64,000 nucleotides of DNA from Methylobacterium oryzae (GTDB taxonomy: Bacteria; Pseudomonadota; Alphaproteobacteria; Rhizobiales; Beijerinckiaceae), in NCBI RefSeq assembly GCF_021398735.1, contig NZ_CP090349.1:372001-436000 (forward strand). Reading direction: 5' to 3'. A program made the translations under genes and the position numbers. Every line of letters starts with the position of its first letter. Position 1 is the stretch's first letter. The notes below the pieces were generated by a model. It saw nothing but the letters and a program-made list of their open reading frames with translations, was not told the origin of the DNA and did no database searches. Positions 37,829 to 47,171 of this stretch are shown one piece after another.

Positions 37829-37851
37829 GGGCGCCGCGAGGCGCCCTTTTT
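37829..37851 (+). terminator. Rho-independent terminator of ftsH
   Basis: GGGCGCC, loop GCGA, GGCGCCC, then TTTTT, 25 bp after the ftsH stop. It ends the pal-cpoB-tilS-ftsH transcription unit. The remaining 255 bp to the next gene (37852-38106) hold no recognised gene or site. Confidence 0.9.
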
Positions 37852-38106
37852 CGTTCCGTGCGGCCTCCTTCGACGCGCGTGCGGATTCGGTGCGCTTTCA
37901 GGACGCTGTCAGGACCGCGCGTGGGGCCGCGTCGCGCTCCCTCATCAGCGGCGGCGTTCGCCGGCGACGCGTGATCGTCGCCGCGTCTCCCGTGACAAAC
38001 CGGCCCTCCTGTCGGCGGATCGCGCGCGTCAGCTTGGCCGGAGGCTCCGCGGACTCCGCCGAATCGGAAACACAGGTCCCTTCCACAGGCCGCCGCGAAA
38101 CCCCCG

Positions 38107-38919
38107 ATGCCGGTCTCGACCTATCTCGTCGTCGCCCTCGGCGCCGTCGTCGCCGGCTTCGTCCAGGGCCTGTCGGGCTTCGGCTTCGGCCTCACGGCCC
38201 TGTCGTTCTGGGCCTGGGTGATCGACCCGCAGCTCGCCGCCGTGCTGGCCGTCTCCGGCGCCTTCACGGGCCAGGTCATCGCGGCGGTCTCGGTCCGGCG
38301 CGGGTTCGAGACTAGGCGCCTCGCGCCCTTCGTCCTCGGCGGCCTCGCCGGCATCCCCCTCGGCGTCCTCCTGCTGCCGCGGCTCGACGCCGACTGGTTC
38401 AAGACGCTCCTCGGCCTCCTGCTGATGGTCTGGTGCCCGGCCATGCTGTTCGCCCGGAACCTACCGCGGATCGCGGCCGGCGGCCGGCTCGCCGACGCCG
38501 CGGTGGGCCTCGGCGGCGGGATGATGGGCGGGCTCGGCGGCTTCACGGGCATGCTGCCGACCCTCTGGTGCACCCTGCGCCGCTACGAGCGCGACGTGCA
38601 GCGCTCGGTGATCCAGAACTTCAACCTCGCGATGCTCAGCGTCACCCTGGCGACCTACCTCGCCGCGGGGCTCGTCACCCGGGCGACGCTGCCGATCCTG
38701 GCGGTGGTCCTGCCGGCGATGCTGGTCCCGACGCTGCTCGGCACCCGGATCTATCTCGGCCTCAGCGAGGTCGCCTTCCGCCGGCTCGTGCTCGGCTTGC
38801 TGACCGTCTCGGGCCTCGCGCTGGTTTCGGCCTCGGCGCCGCGGCTCCTGCAGCGCGCCGGGCGCCCCATTTCGACCGCCTTTGTCGGGGAGCACCCCGT
38901 TGACTCTGCCGGCCGGTGA
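38107..38919 (+). CDS. Sulfite exporter TauE/SafE family membrane protein
   Basis: 270 residues with about eight hydrophobic helices. The family motif near the N-terminus is GAVVAGFVQGLSGFGFGL, repeated in inverted half as GLGGGMMGGLGGFTGMLPTLWCTLRR. Members export sulfite or sulfoacetate, or transport other organic anions; the substrate is not evident. The gene lies between ftsH and glmM, and its stop is 66 bp before the glmM start, so it could be co-transcribed with glmM. Confidence 0.88.
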   Translation: MPVSTYLVVALGAVVAGFVQGLSGFGFGLTALSFWAWVIDPQLAAVLAVSGAFTGQVIAAVSVRRGFETRRLAPFVLGGLAGIPLGVLLLPRLDADWFKTLLGLLLMVWCPAMLFARNLPRIAAGGRLADAAVGLGGGMMGGLGGFTGMLPTLWCTLRRYERDVQRSVIQNFNLAMLSVTLATYLAAGLVTRATLPILAVVLPAMLVPTLLGTRIYLGLSEVAFRRLVLGLLTVSGLALVSASAPRLLQRAGRPISTAFVGEHPVDSAGR

Positions 38920-38985
38920 GCCGCCGGCGGGCGCGATAATCTGCTAAGCTGTGCCGGGTCCGCGAGACCGGGCGCCGGAGACGTG

Positions 38986-40329
38986 ATGGTGCGCAAGTAT
39001 TTCGGAACCGACGGCATCCGGGGTCGGGCCAACGGCGTGATCACGCCGGAGCTCGCCCTCAAGGTCGGTCAGGCCGCCGGCCTCGTGTTCCAGCGCGGCG
39101 ACCACCGCCACCGGGTGGTGATCGGCAAGGACACCCGCCTCTCGGGCTACATGATCGAGACCGCGCTCGTCGCCGGCTTCACCTCGGTGGGCATGGACGT
39201 GCTCCTGCTCGGGCCGGTGCCGACGCCGGCCGTGGCGATGCTGACCCGCTCGATGCGGGCCGATCTCGGCGTGATGATCTCGGCCTCGCACAACCCGTTC
39301 GAGGACAACGGCATCAAGCTGTTCGGGCCCGACGGCTTCAAGCTCAACGACGCGATCGAGCACGAGATCGAGGGGCTGATCGACGCCGACATGCACAAGC
39401 GCCTCTCCGGCTCGAACGACCTCGGCCGGGCCAAGCGCATCGAGAGCGTGCACGCCCGCTACATCGAGTTCGCCAAGCGCACCCTCCCGCGGCAGGTGAC
39501 GCTGGACGGGCTGCGGGTCGTGGTCGACTGCGCCAACGGCGCGGCCTACCGGGTCGCCCCCGAGACCCTGTGGGAGCTCGGCGCCGAGGTGATCGCCATC
39601 GGCACCGAGCCGGACGGGTTCAACATCAACCGGGATGTCGGCTCGACCGCGCCCGCGGCCCTGATCGACATGGTGCGCGAGCGCCGGGCCGATATCGGCA
39701 TCGCGCTGGACGGCGACGCCGACCGGGTGCTGATCGTGGACGAGAAGGGCCAGGTGGTCGACGGTGACCAGCTCATGGCCGTCGTGGCGCGCTCCTGGAA
39801 GGAGGACGAGCGCCTGACGCAGCCGGGCGTGGTCGCGACGATCATGTCGAATCTCGGCCTGGAGCGGTTCCTCGGCGGCCTCGGCCTGACCCTGGCCCGC
39901 ACGGCGGTGGGGGACCGCTACGTCCTCGAGCACATGCGGGCGCACGGCTACAACCTCGGCGGCGAGCAGTCCGGCCACATCATCATGTCGGACTACACGA
40001 CCACCGGCGACGGCCTCGTGGCCGCCCTGCAGCTGCTGAGCGTGGTGCAGCGGCAGAACCGGCCCGTGAGCGAGGTCTGCCACTGCTTCGACCCGCTGCC
40101 GCAGATCCTGAAGAACGTCCGCTACCGGAGCGGCGAGCCCCTGCGCGAGGACAGCGTGGTCAGCGCCATCGAGCACGCCCGCGAGCGGCTCGGCAATGCC
40201 GGCCGCCTCGTGATCCGCCCCTCGGGCACCGAGCCGGTGATCCGCGTCATGGCCGAGGGCGACGACCGCGGCCTCGTCAACGCGGTGGTCGACGAGGTGG
40301 TCGACGCCGTCACCCGCGCGGCGGCCTGA
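38986..40329 (+). CDS. glmM: Phosphoglucosamine mutase
   Basis: 447 residues. The N-terminus is [15 protein letters not shown]. The catalytic serine is in [17 protein letters not shown] (about residue 102). The metal-binding loop is [11 protein letters not shown] and the phosphate-binding loop [12 protein letters not shown]. It converts glucosamine 6-phosphate to glucosamine 1-phosphate for peptidoglycan and lipopolysaccharide. A GTG at 38983 directly precedes the ATG; the SD GGAG at 38977-38980 fits the ATG better. Confidence 0.97.
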   Translation: MVRKYFGTDGIRGRANGVITPELALKVGQAAGLVFQRGDHRHRVVIGKDTRLSGYMIETALVAGFTSVGMDVLLLGPVPTPAVAMLTRSMRADLGVMISASHNPFEDNGIKLFGPDGFKLNDAIEHEIEGLIDADMHKRLSGSNDLGRAKRIESVHARYIEFAKRTLPRQVTLDGLRVVVDCANGAAYRVAPETLWELGAEVIAIGTEPDGFNINRDVGSTAPAALIDMVRERRADIGIALDGDADRVLIVDEKGQVVDGDQLMAVVARSWKEDERLTQPGVVATIMSNLGLERFLGGLGLTLARTAVGDRYVLEHMRAHGYNLGGEQSGHIIMSDYTTTGDGLVAALQLLSVVQRQNRPVSEVCHCFDPLPQILKNVRYRSGEPLREDSVVSAIEHARERLGNAGRLVIRPSGTEPVIRVMAEGDDRGLVNAVVDEVVDAVTRAAA

Positions 40330-40379
40330 GGCCGGAGCCCCGGAGGGGCGCGGCTCGACTCCGAAGGGGGCAGCCCGAG

Positions 40380-40721
40380 TCAGCCCAGATCGGCGTAGGC
40401 GGCGCGCAGCTCCGCGGGTGCGGTCATCCGCCACGCCGCCAGCAGCGCCGCCCGCAGAACCTCCTCCGCGCACGGGTCGAGGTCGAGATTGGTCCAGCCC
40501 CGCCGCCCCCAGGCGCCGTCGAGCGGCGCGAACAGGTCCGGCTCGGCCTCGCAGAGGGCGGCCTGATCCGCGGGCGCGAGGCGCAGCACGACCCGCGCCT
40601 CCTCGACCCAGAGGGTCGCGAAGACCCGGCCGCCGACCCGGAAATCCGGGTTGCCGCTGTGGGCGCCCGCTACCGCCTCGGGCAGCATCAGCGCCAGGAT
40701 GCGCACGTCGTCGGGTCCCAT
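40380..40721 (-). CDS. MmcQ/YjbR family protein
   Basis: 113 residues with the YjbR pattern: an early LPEAVAGAHSGNPDFRVGGRVFATLW, then ARVVLRLAPADQAALCEAEPDLFAPLDGAWGRRGWTNLDLD. The fold is CyaY-like and is sometimes annotated as DNA-binding, but the function is unknown. It converges on glmM. Confidence 0.87.
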   Translation of the reverse strand: MGPDDVRILALMLPEAVAGAHSGNPDFRVGGRVFATLWVEEARVVLRLAPADQAALCEAEPDLFAPLDGAWGRRGWTNLDLDPCAEEVLRAALLAAWRMTAPAELRAAYADLG

Positions 40722-40957
40722 GCGGCCTCAGCCCCCGCGCCGTCCGGCCCCCACAGAAGAACTGCGCTGACCCCGGCGGCGCAGCGCAGCCGAAACAAGC
40801 AAGTCTCGCCCGGATATCCGTTTCGACAGTTCGGCAACGGATGCGCAAGCCTAACATTTAACGTTAAGCCGGATTTAAGACGTTCCTTCCATCCTGCCCT
40901 CGTACCCCGGGACCGCGCGCCGCGCGTCCGGCTCACGAGTCCAGTGAAGGAATCCTC

Positions 40958-41932
40958 ATGGCCCGCTCCAAGCTGAACGCTTTGGTGCGTAGCCTGACGC
41001 TCGCGGCGAGCGTCGGTGCGCCCTGCCTCGCCGCGGCCGCGGATCTGATGCTCCCGCCGCCCCCGCCCCCGCCGCCCCCGCCGATCGAGGTCGGCGGCGG
41101 CTGGTACCTGCGCGGCGACGTGGGCGCGAGCATCTACACCCGTCCGCGCTACAGCGACGCCTACGACTACACCGGCTACGCCGAGTCCAACCGCGCCTTC
41201 GGCAACGCGGTCGGCGGCGGCGGTTTCGCGGGCGTCGGCGTCGGCTACCAGTTCACCCCGTTCCTGCGCGGCGACATCACCGGTGAGTACCGCTACTCCA
41301 CCGGCCTGCGCGGCAGCGAGTACTACAAGGGTCCGGATTTCGACAACGGGCTCGGCTCGTACGGCGTGAACAAGTCGAGCGGCAACTTCGACTCCGCGGT
41401 GGTGCTGGCCAACGCCTATTTCGACCTCGGCACGTGGTACGGCATCACGCCGTTCATCGGCGGCGGCGTCGGCTACGCGTTCAACCACGTCTCGAGCTAC
41501 TCGACCAACCAGCAGTTCACCAGCCCGACCTACGCGTACGATTACACCAATGCCGGCTGCGGCTGCATCCCGTACGCCCCGGTCTACGACCCGAACGGCA
41601 ATCCGGTCTACAACACCAACAGCGGCAGCAAGTTCTACAAGGACAAGACCACCGGCAGCCTCGCCTGGGCGCTCCACGCCGGTCTCGCCTACAACGTGAC
41701 CGACGCGCTGAAGATCGAAGTGGCCTACCGCTACCTGAACCTCGGCAAGGCCGAGACCGGCCCGGGCTTCGTCCCGTGCTGCACCGGCAGCCTACAGGCG
41801 ATCAAGATCAAGGACATCGAGGCGCACGACGTGAAGATCGGCCTGCGCTACTACCTCGGTGGCTTCGTGGCGGCCCCGCTGCCGCCGCTGATGCCTGAGC
41901 CGATCCCCGGCCCGCTGGTGCGCAAGTACTGA
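40958..41932 (+). CDS. Outer-membrane beta-barrel porin-like protein (Omp25/31 type)
   Basis: 324 residues. A signal peptide (cut after CLAAAA) is followed by a run of ten prolines (about residues 33-42) and then a beta-barrel with alternating aromatic strands (GGWYLRGDVGASIYTR, FTPFLRGDITGEYRYS, LKIEVAYRYLNLG, DVKIGLRYYLGG). A Cys-containing loop (NAGCGCIPYAP, VPCCTG) is unusual for this family and could form disulfides. The SD AAGGAA precedes the ATG. The upstream region 40722-40957 contains an AT-rich stretch with the palindrome TTAACGTTAA (40858-40867). Confidence 0.87.
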   Translation: MARSKLNALVRSLTLAASVGAPCLAAAADLMLPPPPPPPPPPIEVGGGWYLRGDVGASIYTRPRYSDAYDYTGYAESNRAFGNAVGGGGFAGVGVGYQFTPFLRGDITGEYRYSTGLRGSEYYKGPDFDNGLGSYGVNKSSGNFDSAVVLANAYFDLGTWYGITPFIGGGVGYAFNHVSSYSTNQQFTSPTYAYDYTNAGCGCIPYAPVYDPNGNPVYNTNSGSKFYKDKTTGSLAWALHAGLAYNVTDALKIEVAYRYLNLGKAETGPGFVPCCTGSLQAIKIKDIEAHDVKIGLRYYLGGFVAAPLPPLMPEPIPGPLVRKY

Positions 41933-41966
41933 TCGCGCCTCGACCGCGATTCCCCTGACGGACGAC

Positions 41967-41993
41967 GACGGCGCGGAGGGTCTCCGCGCCGTC
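41967..41993 (+). terminator. Strong hairpin after the outer-membrane protein gene
   Basis: GACGGCGCGGAG, loop GGT, CTCCGCGCCGTC: a perfect 12-bp stem 34 bp after the stop. The following sequence has only a short T-run (GTTTCGG), so it is a probable but not canonical terminator. Confidence 0.6.
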
Positions 41994-42207
41994 TCGCGTT
42001 TCGGCGCCCCGTCGCGACAGGCTCGGTTCTCGGCCTGTCCTCAGCCCGTCCTTGGCCGACCCAATAACCGCCACGACGTCCCAGGACTGGCATCCCCGGA
42101 TCGGGACTGACCTATCGCAGTCGAGCAACGGAGAATTAAGGTTACCGGCGTATCACCGTGTCGAGGCTCGATCCGCCGTCCGTCTTTTCCGTCCCAGGAC
42201 GATCCCG

Positions 42208-43107
42208 ATGCGTACCGTCACTTTCCCGCTGCTGGCGGTTCTCGGTCTCTGCGGCGTGAACACCGCGCGCGCCGCGGATCTGGATTACGATTACCTGCGC
42301 GGCGCGGATTACGACCCGGTCCCGGCCCCGGTGGTCGACTGGAGCGGCGTGTATGTCGGCGGCCACGGCGGCTACACCTCCGCGCTCATGGGGAGCAAGG
42401 GCGCGTTCCAACCGCTGATCTACCGGGACTCGCACAACACGACGGGTGAGTCCGACTTCCACGCCTCGACGCTCCTTAGCCCGCCATCGCGGCGAGTCGG
42501 CGACACGAGTTTCGGCGCCTTCGCGGGCTACAACGTTCAGTTCGACGAGTTCGTCTTCGGCATCGAGGGGGACTACACGAATTTCGGCCGGATGGGCGTG
42601 TCGAGCGATGGTCTTGCGCGGACCCAAATGTCGGCCGCCGGCAGCTACGATACCGTGAGCCTGAGTGGATCCACGGCGACGCGGGTCAACGATTACGGCA
42701 CGCTGCGCGCGCGGGTCGGCTACGCCCTGGGCAATTTCCTGCCCTATGTCACTGGCGGCATCGCCATCGGTCGGGCGCGCGTCGCCGATACGACGAGCTA
42801 TCAGAACTATGGCTTCAATCTGACGGCCTACAACGCGACTCTGGCCGGGACGCCGACCTACGTGAACAATTACGGCTACACGAGCTTCAACCAGAGCGCG
42901 CCCTACAACGGGACCCCGTTCACCTCGATCCAGACGCAGTCGAGGACCAAGGTCACCGCCGGCGTGGCGGCGGGAGCGGGCGTCGAGTACGCGATCACGC
43001 CGAACATCCTCCTGCGCGCCGAGTATCAGTACGTGCTGTTCAGCAGTTTCGACGGGCACAAGGTCAACCTGAACACCGTCCGGGCCGGCGCGGCCGTCAA
43101 GTTCTGA
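42208..43107 (+). CDS. Outer-membrane beta-barrel protein (Omp31-like)
   Basis: 299 residues. The signal peptide MRTVTFPLLAVLGLCGVNTARA is followed by a mature start ADLDYDYLRG. Family features are DWSGVYVGGHGGYTS, FGAFAGYNVQFDEFVFGIEGDYTNFGR, LRARVGYALGNFLPYVTGGIAIGRA and the terminal strand with final Phe (GAAVKF), the outer-membrane insertion signal. The AT-richer codon use of the middle part (about 42430-42930) differs from its neighbours. The next small gene starts within its stop (TGATG). Confidence 0.88.
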   Translation: MRTVTFPLLAVLGLCGVNTARAADLDYDYLRGADYDPVPAPVVDWSGVYVGGHGGYTSALMGSKGAFQPLIYRDSHNTTGESDFHASTLLSPPSRRVGDTSFGAFAGYNVQFDEFVFGIEGDYTNFGRMGVSSDGLARTQMSAAGSYDTVSLSGSTATRVNDYGTLRARVGYALGNFLPYVTGGIAIGRARVADTTSYQNYGFNLTAYNATLAGTPTYVNNYGYTSFNQSAPYNGTPFTSIQTQSRTKVTAGVAAGAGVEYAITPNILLRAEYQYVLFSSFDGHKVNLNTVRAGAAVKF

Positions 43108-43373
43108 TGCCGCGCTTCGGCGGGAGCCTGTTCATGCAGCACGCACGCACCATCCGGCTCACCGTCCTGCTGCTCGGTGCCGGCCCGCTCCTCGACCCCG
43201 CCGTCGCGGCGGATTGGCCGCGCGACCCGCATCCGCCGCGCAGCGTTCGATACCGGAGTCCGGTGCCGTCCGTTCCCGCCGTCCCCCCGCCCGTGCTGGT
43301 GCGGGGCTACCTGCCGCGCAACCACAACGTCCCGATGTACAACGAGCCGCCCCGCCGCGAGCCGGCCTGGTGA
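43107..43373 (+). CDS. Small exported Pro/Arg-rich protein
   Basis: 88 residues. A signal peptide (about residues 10-35, MQHARTIRLTVLLLGAGPLL, ending in DPAVAA) precedes a mature part of about 53 residues rich in Pro, Arg and Tyr (PPVLVRGYLPRNHNVPMYNEPP). The ATG overlaps the previous stop (TGATG); an internal ATG at 43134 is an alternative. Coupling to an outer-membrane protein suggests an envelope role; no family is recognised. Confidence 0.65.
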   Translation: MPRFGGSLFMQHARTIRLTVLLLGAGPLLDPAVAADWPRDPHPPRSVRYRSPVPSVPAVPPPVLVRGYLPRNHNVPMYNEPPRREPAW

Positions 43374-43389
43374 GGCCTCCGCGCCGCCC

Positions 43390-43938
43390 TCAGCTCTCCA
43401 GCTCGCTGTCCCAGTACAGGTAGTCGAGCCAGGTGTGATGGTATTGGCGGTGATCGAACTCGGGCTGCCGGTGGTGCAGCTCGTAGCGCGTCGGCCGCCG
43501 GGGCTCGGTCATCAGCGGCATGTCCGCCTCGTCCGGCGTGCGGTTGGCCTTGCGCAGGTTGCAGGGCGAGCAGGCCGCCACGACGTTCTCCCAGCTCGAC
43601 AGGCCGCCCCGGGAGCGCGGCACCACGTGGTCGAAGGTCAGGCCGCCCGAGGGCAGCCGCAGGCCGCAATACTGGCAGCTGAAACCGTCGCGCAGGTAGA
43701 TGTTGTAGCGGGTGAAGGCCGGGCTGCGGGCCAACGCCACGTAGTTCTTCAGCGCCACGACGCTCGGCACCCGCAGGGCGCGCGAGGGCGAGCGCGCCTC
43801 GACGTCGTAGCTCGCCACCAGGGTGACGCGGTCGAGGAACAGGGCCGTGAAGGCGTCCTTCCACGACCAGAGGGAGAGCGGATTGTACGAGAGCGGCCGA
43901 TAATCCGCGTTGAGGACGAGGGTTTGGAGATCCATCAT
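43390..43938 (-). CDS. HNH endonuclease family protein
   Basis: 182 residues. The HNH domain shows a zinc pair in FSCQYCGLRL, the catalytic LTFDHVVPRSRGG, the Asn in SSWENVVAACSPCNLRKANR and the second zinc pair CSPC. The N-terminal part (TLVLNADYRPLSYNPLSLWSWKDAF) is the typical leader of a widespread family of stand-alone HNH proteins of alphaproteobacteria. The biological role is unknown; there is no nearby methylase or phage gene. Two consecutive ATGs start the frame. Confidence 0.92.
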   Translation of the reverse strand: MMDLQTLVLNADYRPLSYNPLSLWSWKDAFTALFLDRVTLVASYDVEARSPSRALRVPSVVALKNYVALARSPAFTRYNIYLRDGFSCQYCGLRLPSGGLTFDHVVPRSRGGLSSWENVVAACSPCNLRKANRTPDEADMPLMTEPRRPTRYELHHRQPEFDHRQYHHTWLDYLYWDSELES

Positions 43939-44459
43939 CGGCGCGACTCTTCGGACTAGCTCTGGCGCGTGGGACGCGCGGGACCATGCCGCCGCCCCGC
44001 CGGCCCGTCCGAACCGGCCCGGGGCCGATGCAGGACGGGCCGGCGCGCGGAGCGACGGCTTGACGGGAGAGACGGAGGGAACAACAGGGCGGCGGGCCGG
44101 CGCGCGGGGGCGCCGGTCGATGCGGTAGCATCCGGAACGCGGCCGGGCCGGGCCGGTATCGCCACCGGCCGCGCCCTTTCGCGTAGCAACGAAAAGGCCC
44201 TGTCCATCAGGTGTTCATCTAATCCCAGCGTGACACCCTTGTGAAGCTTTTCCGGATGAGCCCCGGGGACGCACCCACAGCGGGCTCGCGGGGGTGGGAC
44301 CCGGCGCGGGATCCGGCCCGGGGTGGGCAGCGGCACGGTTTCGCCCTATTGCTCGCCCAGAGCGCCCGGCCGCCAGGAGGCCCGCCCGGTCCCCGATCGC
44401 CGCCGATTCGCCGATGCCGGACTCCGGCCGGCTGCCGCGCGCCCGACGAGAGGTTGCTC
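43939..44459. other. Intergenic region between the divergent HNH and MscS genes
   Basis: 521 bp. The segment 44175-44255 is AT-richer and probably carries the promoter of the channel gene. Frames that extend the channel upstream to 44241 have Arg/Pro-rich, unconserved translation. No RNA gene or repeat was recognised. Confidence 0.4.
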
Positions 44460-47171
44460 ATGCATCGTATCCCAGCGCGGACCCGGAAGCCGGAGGGCGC
44501 GCCGCGCCCGTCCCGCGCACTCGCCCTGCTCGCCGCGCTGGTGTTCGCAACCCCGGCGGCCCTGACCCTGCCGGCCTTCGCCCAGGATCCGGCGCCCGCC
44601 GCCAAGTCTTCCGATCAGAAGCCCGCTGATCACAAGTCCGCCGACACCAAGGCCGCGCCCGACGCCAAGCCCGCGGACGGCAAGGCGCCCGACGCGAAGG
44701 CGCCCGACGCGAAACCCGCCGACGCGAAGCCCGCGCCCGCCGCCAAGGCCGAGGTTCCCGAGCAGTTCAAGAAGGTCCGAGCCAAGCTCGACGCCGCCAA
44801 GACCGAGCTCGACGCCCGCGAGAAGCAGCTCGGCCACACGGAGCTGACGGTGGCCGACCTCACCGCCATCCGCGACAGCGCCGTGACGGTTACCGACGAG
44901 ATCCGCACCCTGGTCACCCGGCTCGACGCGCCGCTGGAGGCCGCGCGCGAGCGCCTGGCTCAGCTCGGGCCGAAACCCAAGGATACCCAGGAGAGCGCCG
45001 ACGTCGCCGCCGAGCGCGCCGAGCGCGAGGCCGCCGTCACCCGCATCGACGAGACCCAGCGCCTCGCCCGCTCCCTGGTGGTGCAGGGTGACCAGATCGT
45101 CGACCGCGTCTCGAATCGCCGCCGTGAATCGTTCACCCGCGACCTGCTCCAGCGCTCCCAGCCGCTGGTCGGCCCCGGTCTCTGGACCAAGGTGATGGGC
45201 GACGTCCCCCGGGACACGCGCGCCCTGCAGAGCGCCGTGTCGGATATCGGGCTGCTGTTTTCCCGCAACGGCAACCTCGCCAACCTGCTGTTCTTGGGGC
45301 TCGCCTTCGGGATCTCGGTGGCGCTGTATTTCGGCCGGCGCAACATCGCCCCCAAGGGCGCCCGCCGGGACGCCACCAAGACCGACCCGTCGCGGCGCGC
45401 CGTGATGCTCGCCGCCTGGCGGGTGATCCTGCTCGGCACCGTGCCGGCCGTGGCCGGGTCCTACGCGGTCTACTACGCCCTCGATTCCACCAACCTGCTG
45501 CCGTCCCGGCTCCTGCCGGTCGCCGCCGCGATCCTCGGAGGGCTGGCCTTCATCGCCTTCGTGGAGGCCCTCTGCGACGGGCTGCTCAGCCCCGAGAAGC
45601 CGGCGTGGCGGCCCGCCCCGGTGAGCGACGCGGCGGCCACGCGCCTGACCCGGCTCGCCGTCGGCATCGCCACGGTGATCACCGTGGTGAAGTCCGTCGA
45701 GGCCCTGAATTCCGGGATCTCGGCGGCCCTGCCGATCTCCATCGCCACGCGGGGCATCGGGGCGGTCGCCACCGCGCTGATCCTCGCGGTCGGCCTCCAC
45801 CGGTTCGCCGACACCGAGCAGGAGGAGGAGGCCTGCTTCGGCCCCTACGTGCCGACCAAGACCACGACGGGCATCGGCGGGCCGGCGCGGCTCCTGGGCT
45901 GGGCCGCGGTGGCGCTGATCGGGCTCGGCGCGCTGGTGGGCTACGTGGCCTTCGCGGCCTTCCTGATCGACCAGCTGATCTGGGACGCCGCGGTCCTCGT
46001 GCTGCTCTACCTGCTGGTCCAGAGCGTCGACATCTTCGTCGGCCGCGCGCTCAGCGACGAGACGCGGCTCGCCACCACGCTCCAGGCCAATACCGGCCTG
46101 CGCAAGCGCTCGCTCAACCAGATCTCGGTCCTGACGACCGGCGCGACCCGGCTCATCCTGTTCCTGGCGGCGGCGGTCCTCGTGCTGGCGCCCTGGGGGC
46201 TCGATTCCACCGACATCGTCTCGTCGGTCCGGCAGGCCTTCTTCGGCTTCAAGGTCGGCGATGTCACGATCTCGCTCTCCAGCATCGCCTTCGGGATCGG
46301 CATCCTGGTGGTCGGCGTGTTCATCACCCGCGGGGTGCAGCGCTGGCTGGAGAACACCTACCTGCCGGCCACCGACCTCGACGCGGGCCTGCGCAACTCG
46401 ATCACCACGGTGGCGGGCTATTGCGGCTTCCTGATCGCGCTGGCGCTGGCCTTCTCGTATCTCGGCCTGAGCCTGGAGAAGCTCACCATCGTGGCCGGCG
46501 CCCTGTCGGTCGGTATCGGTTTCGGCCTCCAGTCGATCGTCAACAACTTCGTCTCCGGCCTGCTGCTCCTGTGGGAGCGCCCGATCCGGGTCGGCGACCA
46601 GGTGGTGATCGGCGATTCCGAGGGCATCGTGAAGCGGATCTCGGTGCGCTCCACCGAGATCCAGACCTTCGACCGCTCGGCCGTGATCGTGCCGAACTCG
46701 AACCTGATCTCCGGGGTGGTGAAGAACCGGGTGCGGGGCGATCGGACCGGGCGCGTCAGCATCACGGTCAGCGTCCTGCGCAACCAGGACCCGGTGCGCG
46801 CCGCCGAGATGATCACGGCCTGCGCGCAGGGTCATTCCGACGTCCTGAAGGAGCCCCCGCCCCGGGTGGTGTTCAAGAAGATCGGCGACCCGTTCCTGGA
46901 ATTCGAGCTGCTCGTCTGGATCGTGGACGTGAGCCTCGGCCAGAAGGTGGTGACCGACCTGAACTTCTCGGTGTTCGCGACCCTCTCGGAGGCGGGTTTC
47001 ATCCCGCCGCTCGGGCCCGGCTCCAGCATCGTCACCGTGCAGGGCCTCGACACGATGCAGAGCGCGATGGGCGAGATCGCCAGCCGCTTCATCCAGCCGG
47101 CGCCGGTCCCCGAGGGCGGCGAATCAGTCCGGCCCCAGCGCGACCGCGGCCTGCGCAGCGCCGGCGCCTGA
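44460..47171 (+). CDS. Large mechanosensitive ion channel, MscS family with DUF3772
   Basis: 903 residues. A signal peptide (cut near TLPAFAQ) is followed by an Ala/Lys/Pro/Asp repeat region (about 30-80, ADGKAPDAKAPDAKPADAK). A periplasmic coiled-coil DUF3772 region (about 85-260) precedes about 11 membrane helices. The MscS pore helix and beta-domain are LSVGIGFGLQSIVNNFVSGLLLLWERPIRVGDQV. Such channels relieve hypo-osmotic shock. The ATG 44460 has AGAGG seven bases before it. Its last 48 bp overlap the convergent PAS-GGDEF gene. Confidence 0.92.
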   Translation: MHRIPARTRKPEGAPRPSRALALLAALVFATPAALTLPAFAQDPAPAAKSSDQKPADHKSADTKAAPDAKPADGKAPDAKAPDAKPADAKPAPAAKAEVPEQFKKVRAKLDAAKTELDAREKQLGHTELTVADLTAIRDSAVTVTDEIRTLVTRLDAPLEAARERLAQLGPKPKDTQESADVAAERAEREAAVTRIDETQRLARSLVVQGDQIVDRVSNRRRESFTRDLLQRSQPLVGPGLWTKVMGDVPRDTRALQSAVSDIGLLFSRNGNLANLLFLGLAFGISVALYFGRRNIAPKGARRDATKTDPSRRAVMLAAWRVILLGTVPAVAGSYAVYYALDSTNLLPSRLLPVAAAILGGLAFIAFVEALCDGLLSPEKPAWRPAPVSDAAATRLTRLAVGIATVITVVKSVEALNSGISAALPISIATRGIGAVATALILAVGLHRFADTEQEEEACFGPYVPTKTTTGIGGPARLLGWAAVALIGLGALVGYVAFAAFLIDQLIWDAAVLVLLYLLVQSVDIFVGRALSDETRLATTLQANTGLRKRSLNQISVLTTGATRLILFLAAAVLVLAPWGLDSTDIVSSVRQAFFGFKVGDVTISLSSIAFGIGILVVGVFITRGVQRWLENTYLPATDLDAGLRNSITTVAGYCGFLIALALAFSYLGLSLEKLTIVAGALSVGIGFGLQSIVNNFVSGLLLLWERPIRVGDQVVIGDSEGIVKRISVRSTEIQTFDRSAVIVPNSNLISGVVKNRVRGDRTGRVSITVSVLRNQDPVRAAEMITACAQGHSDVLKEPPPRVVFKKIGDPFLEFELLVWIVDVSLGQKVVTDLNFSVFATLSEAGFIPPLGPGSSIVTVQGLDTMQSAMGEIASRFIQPAPVPEGGESVRPQRDRGLRSAGA

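Noticed and set aside
43390..43938. The HNH protein as part of a restriction or phage defence system
   Set aside because: No methylase, specificity, helicase or phage gene is nearby, and the family is a common stand-alone protein in alphaproteobacteria.
44346..46835. An 829-codon minus-strand frame opposite the MscS gene
   Set aside because: It is an antisense shadow with Gly/Arg/Asp/His-rich translation and no recognisable domain.
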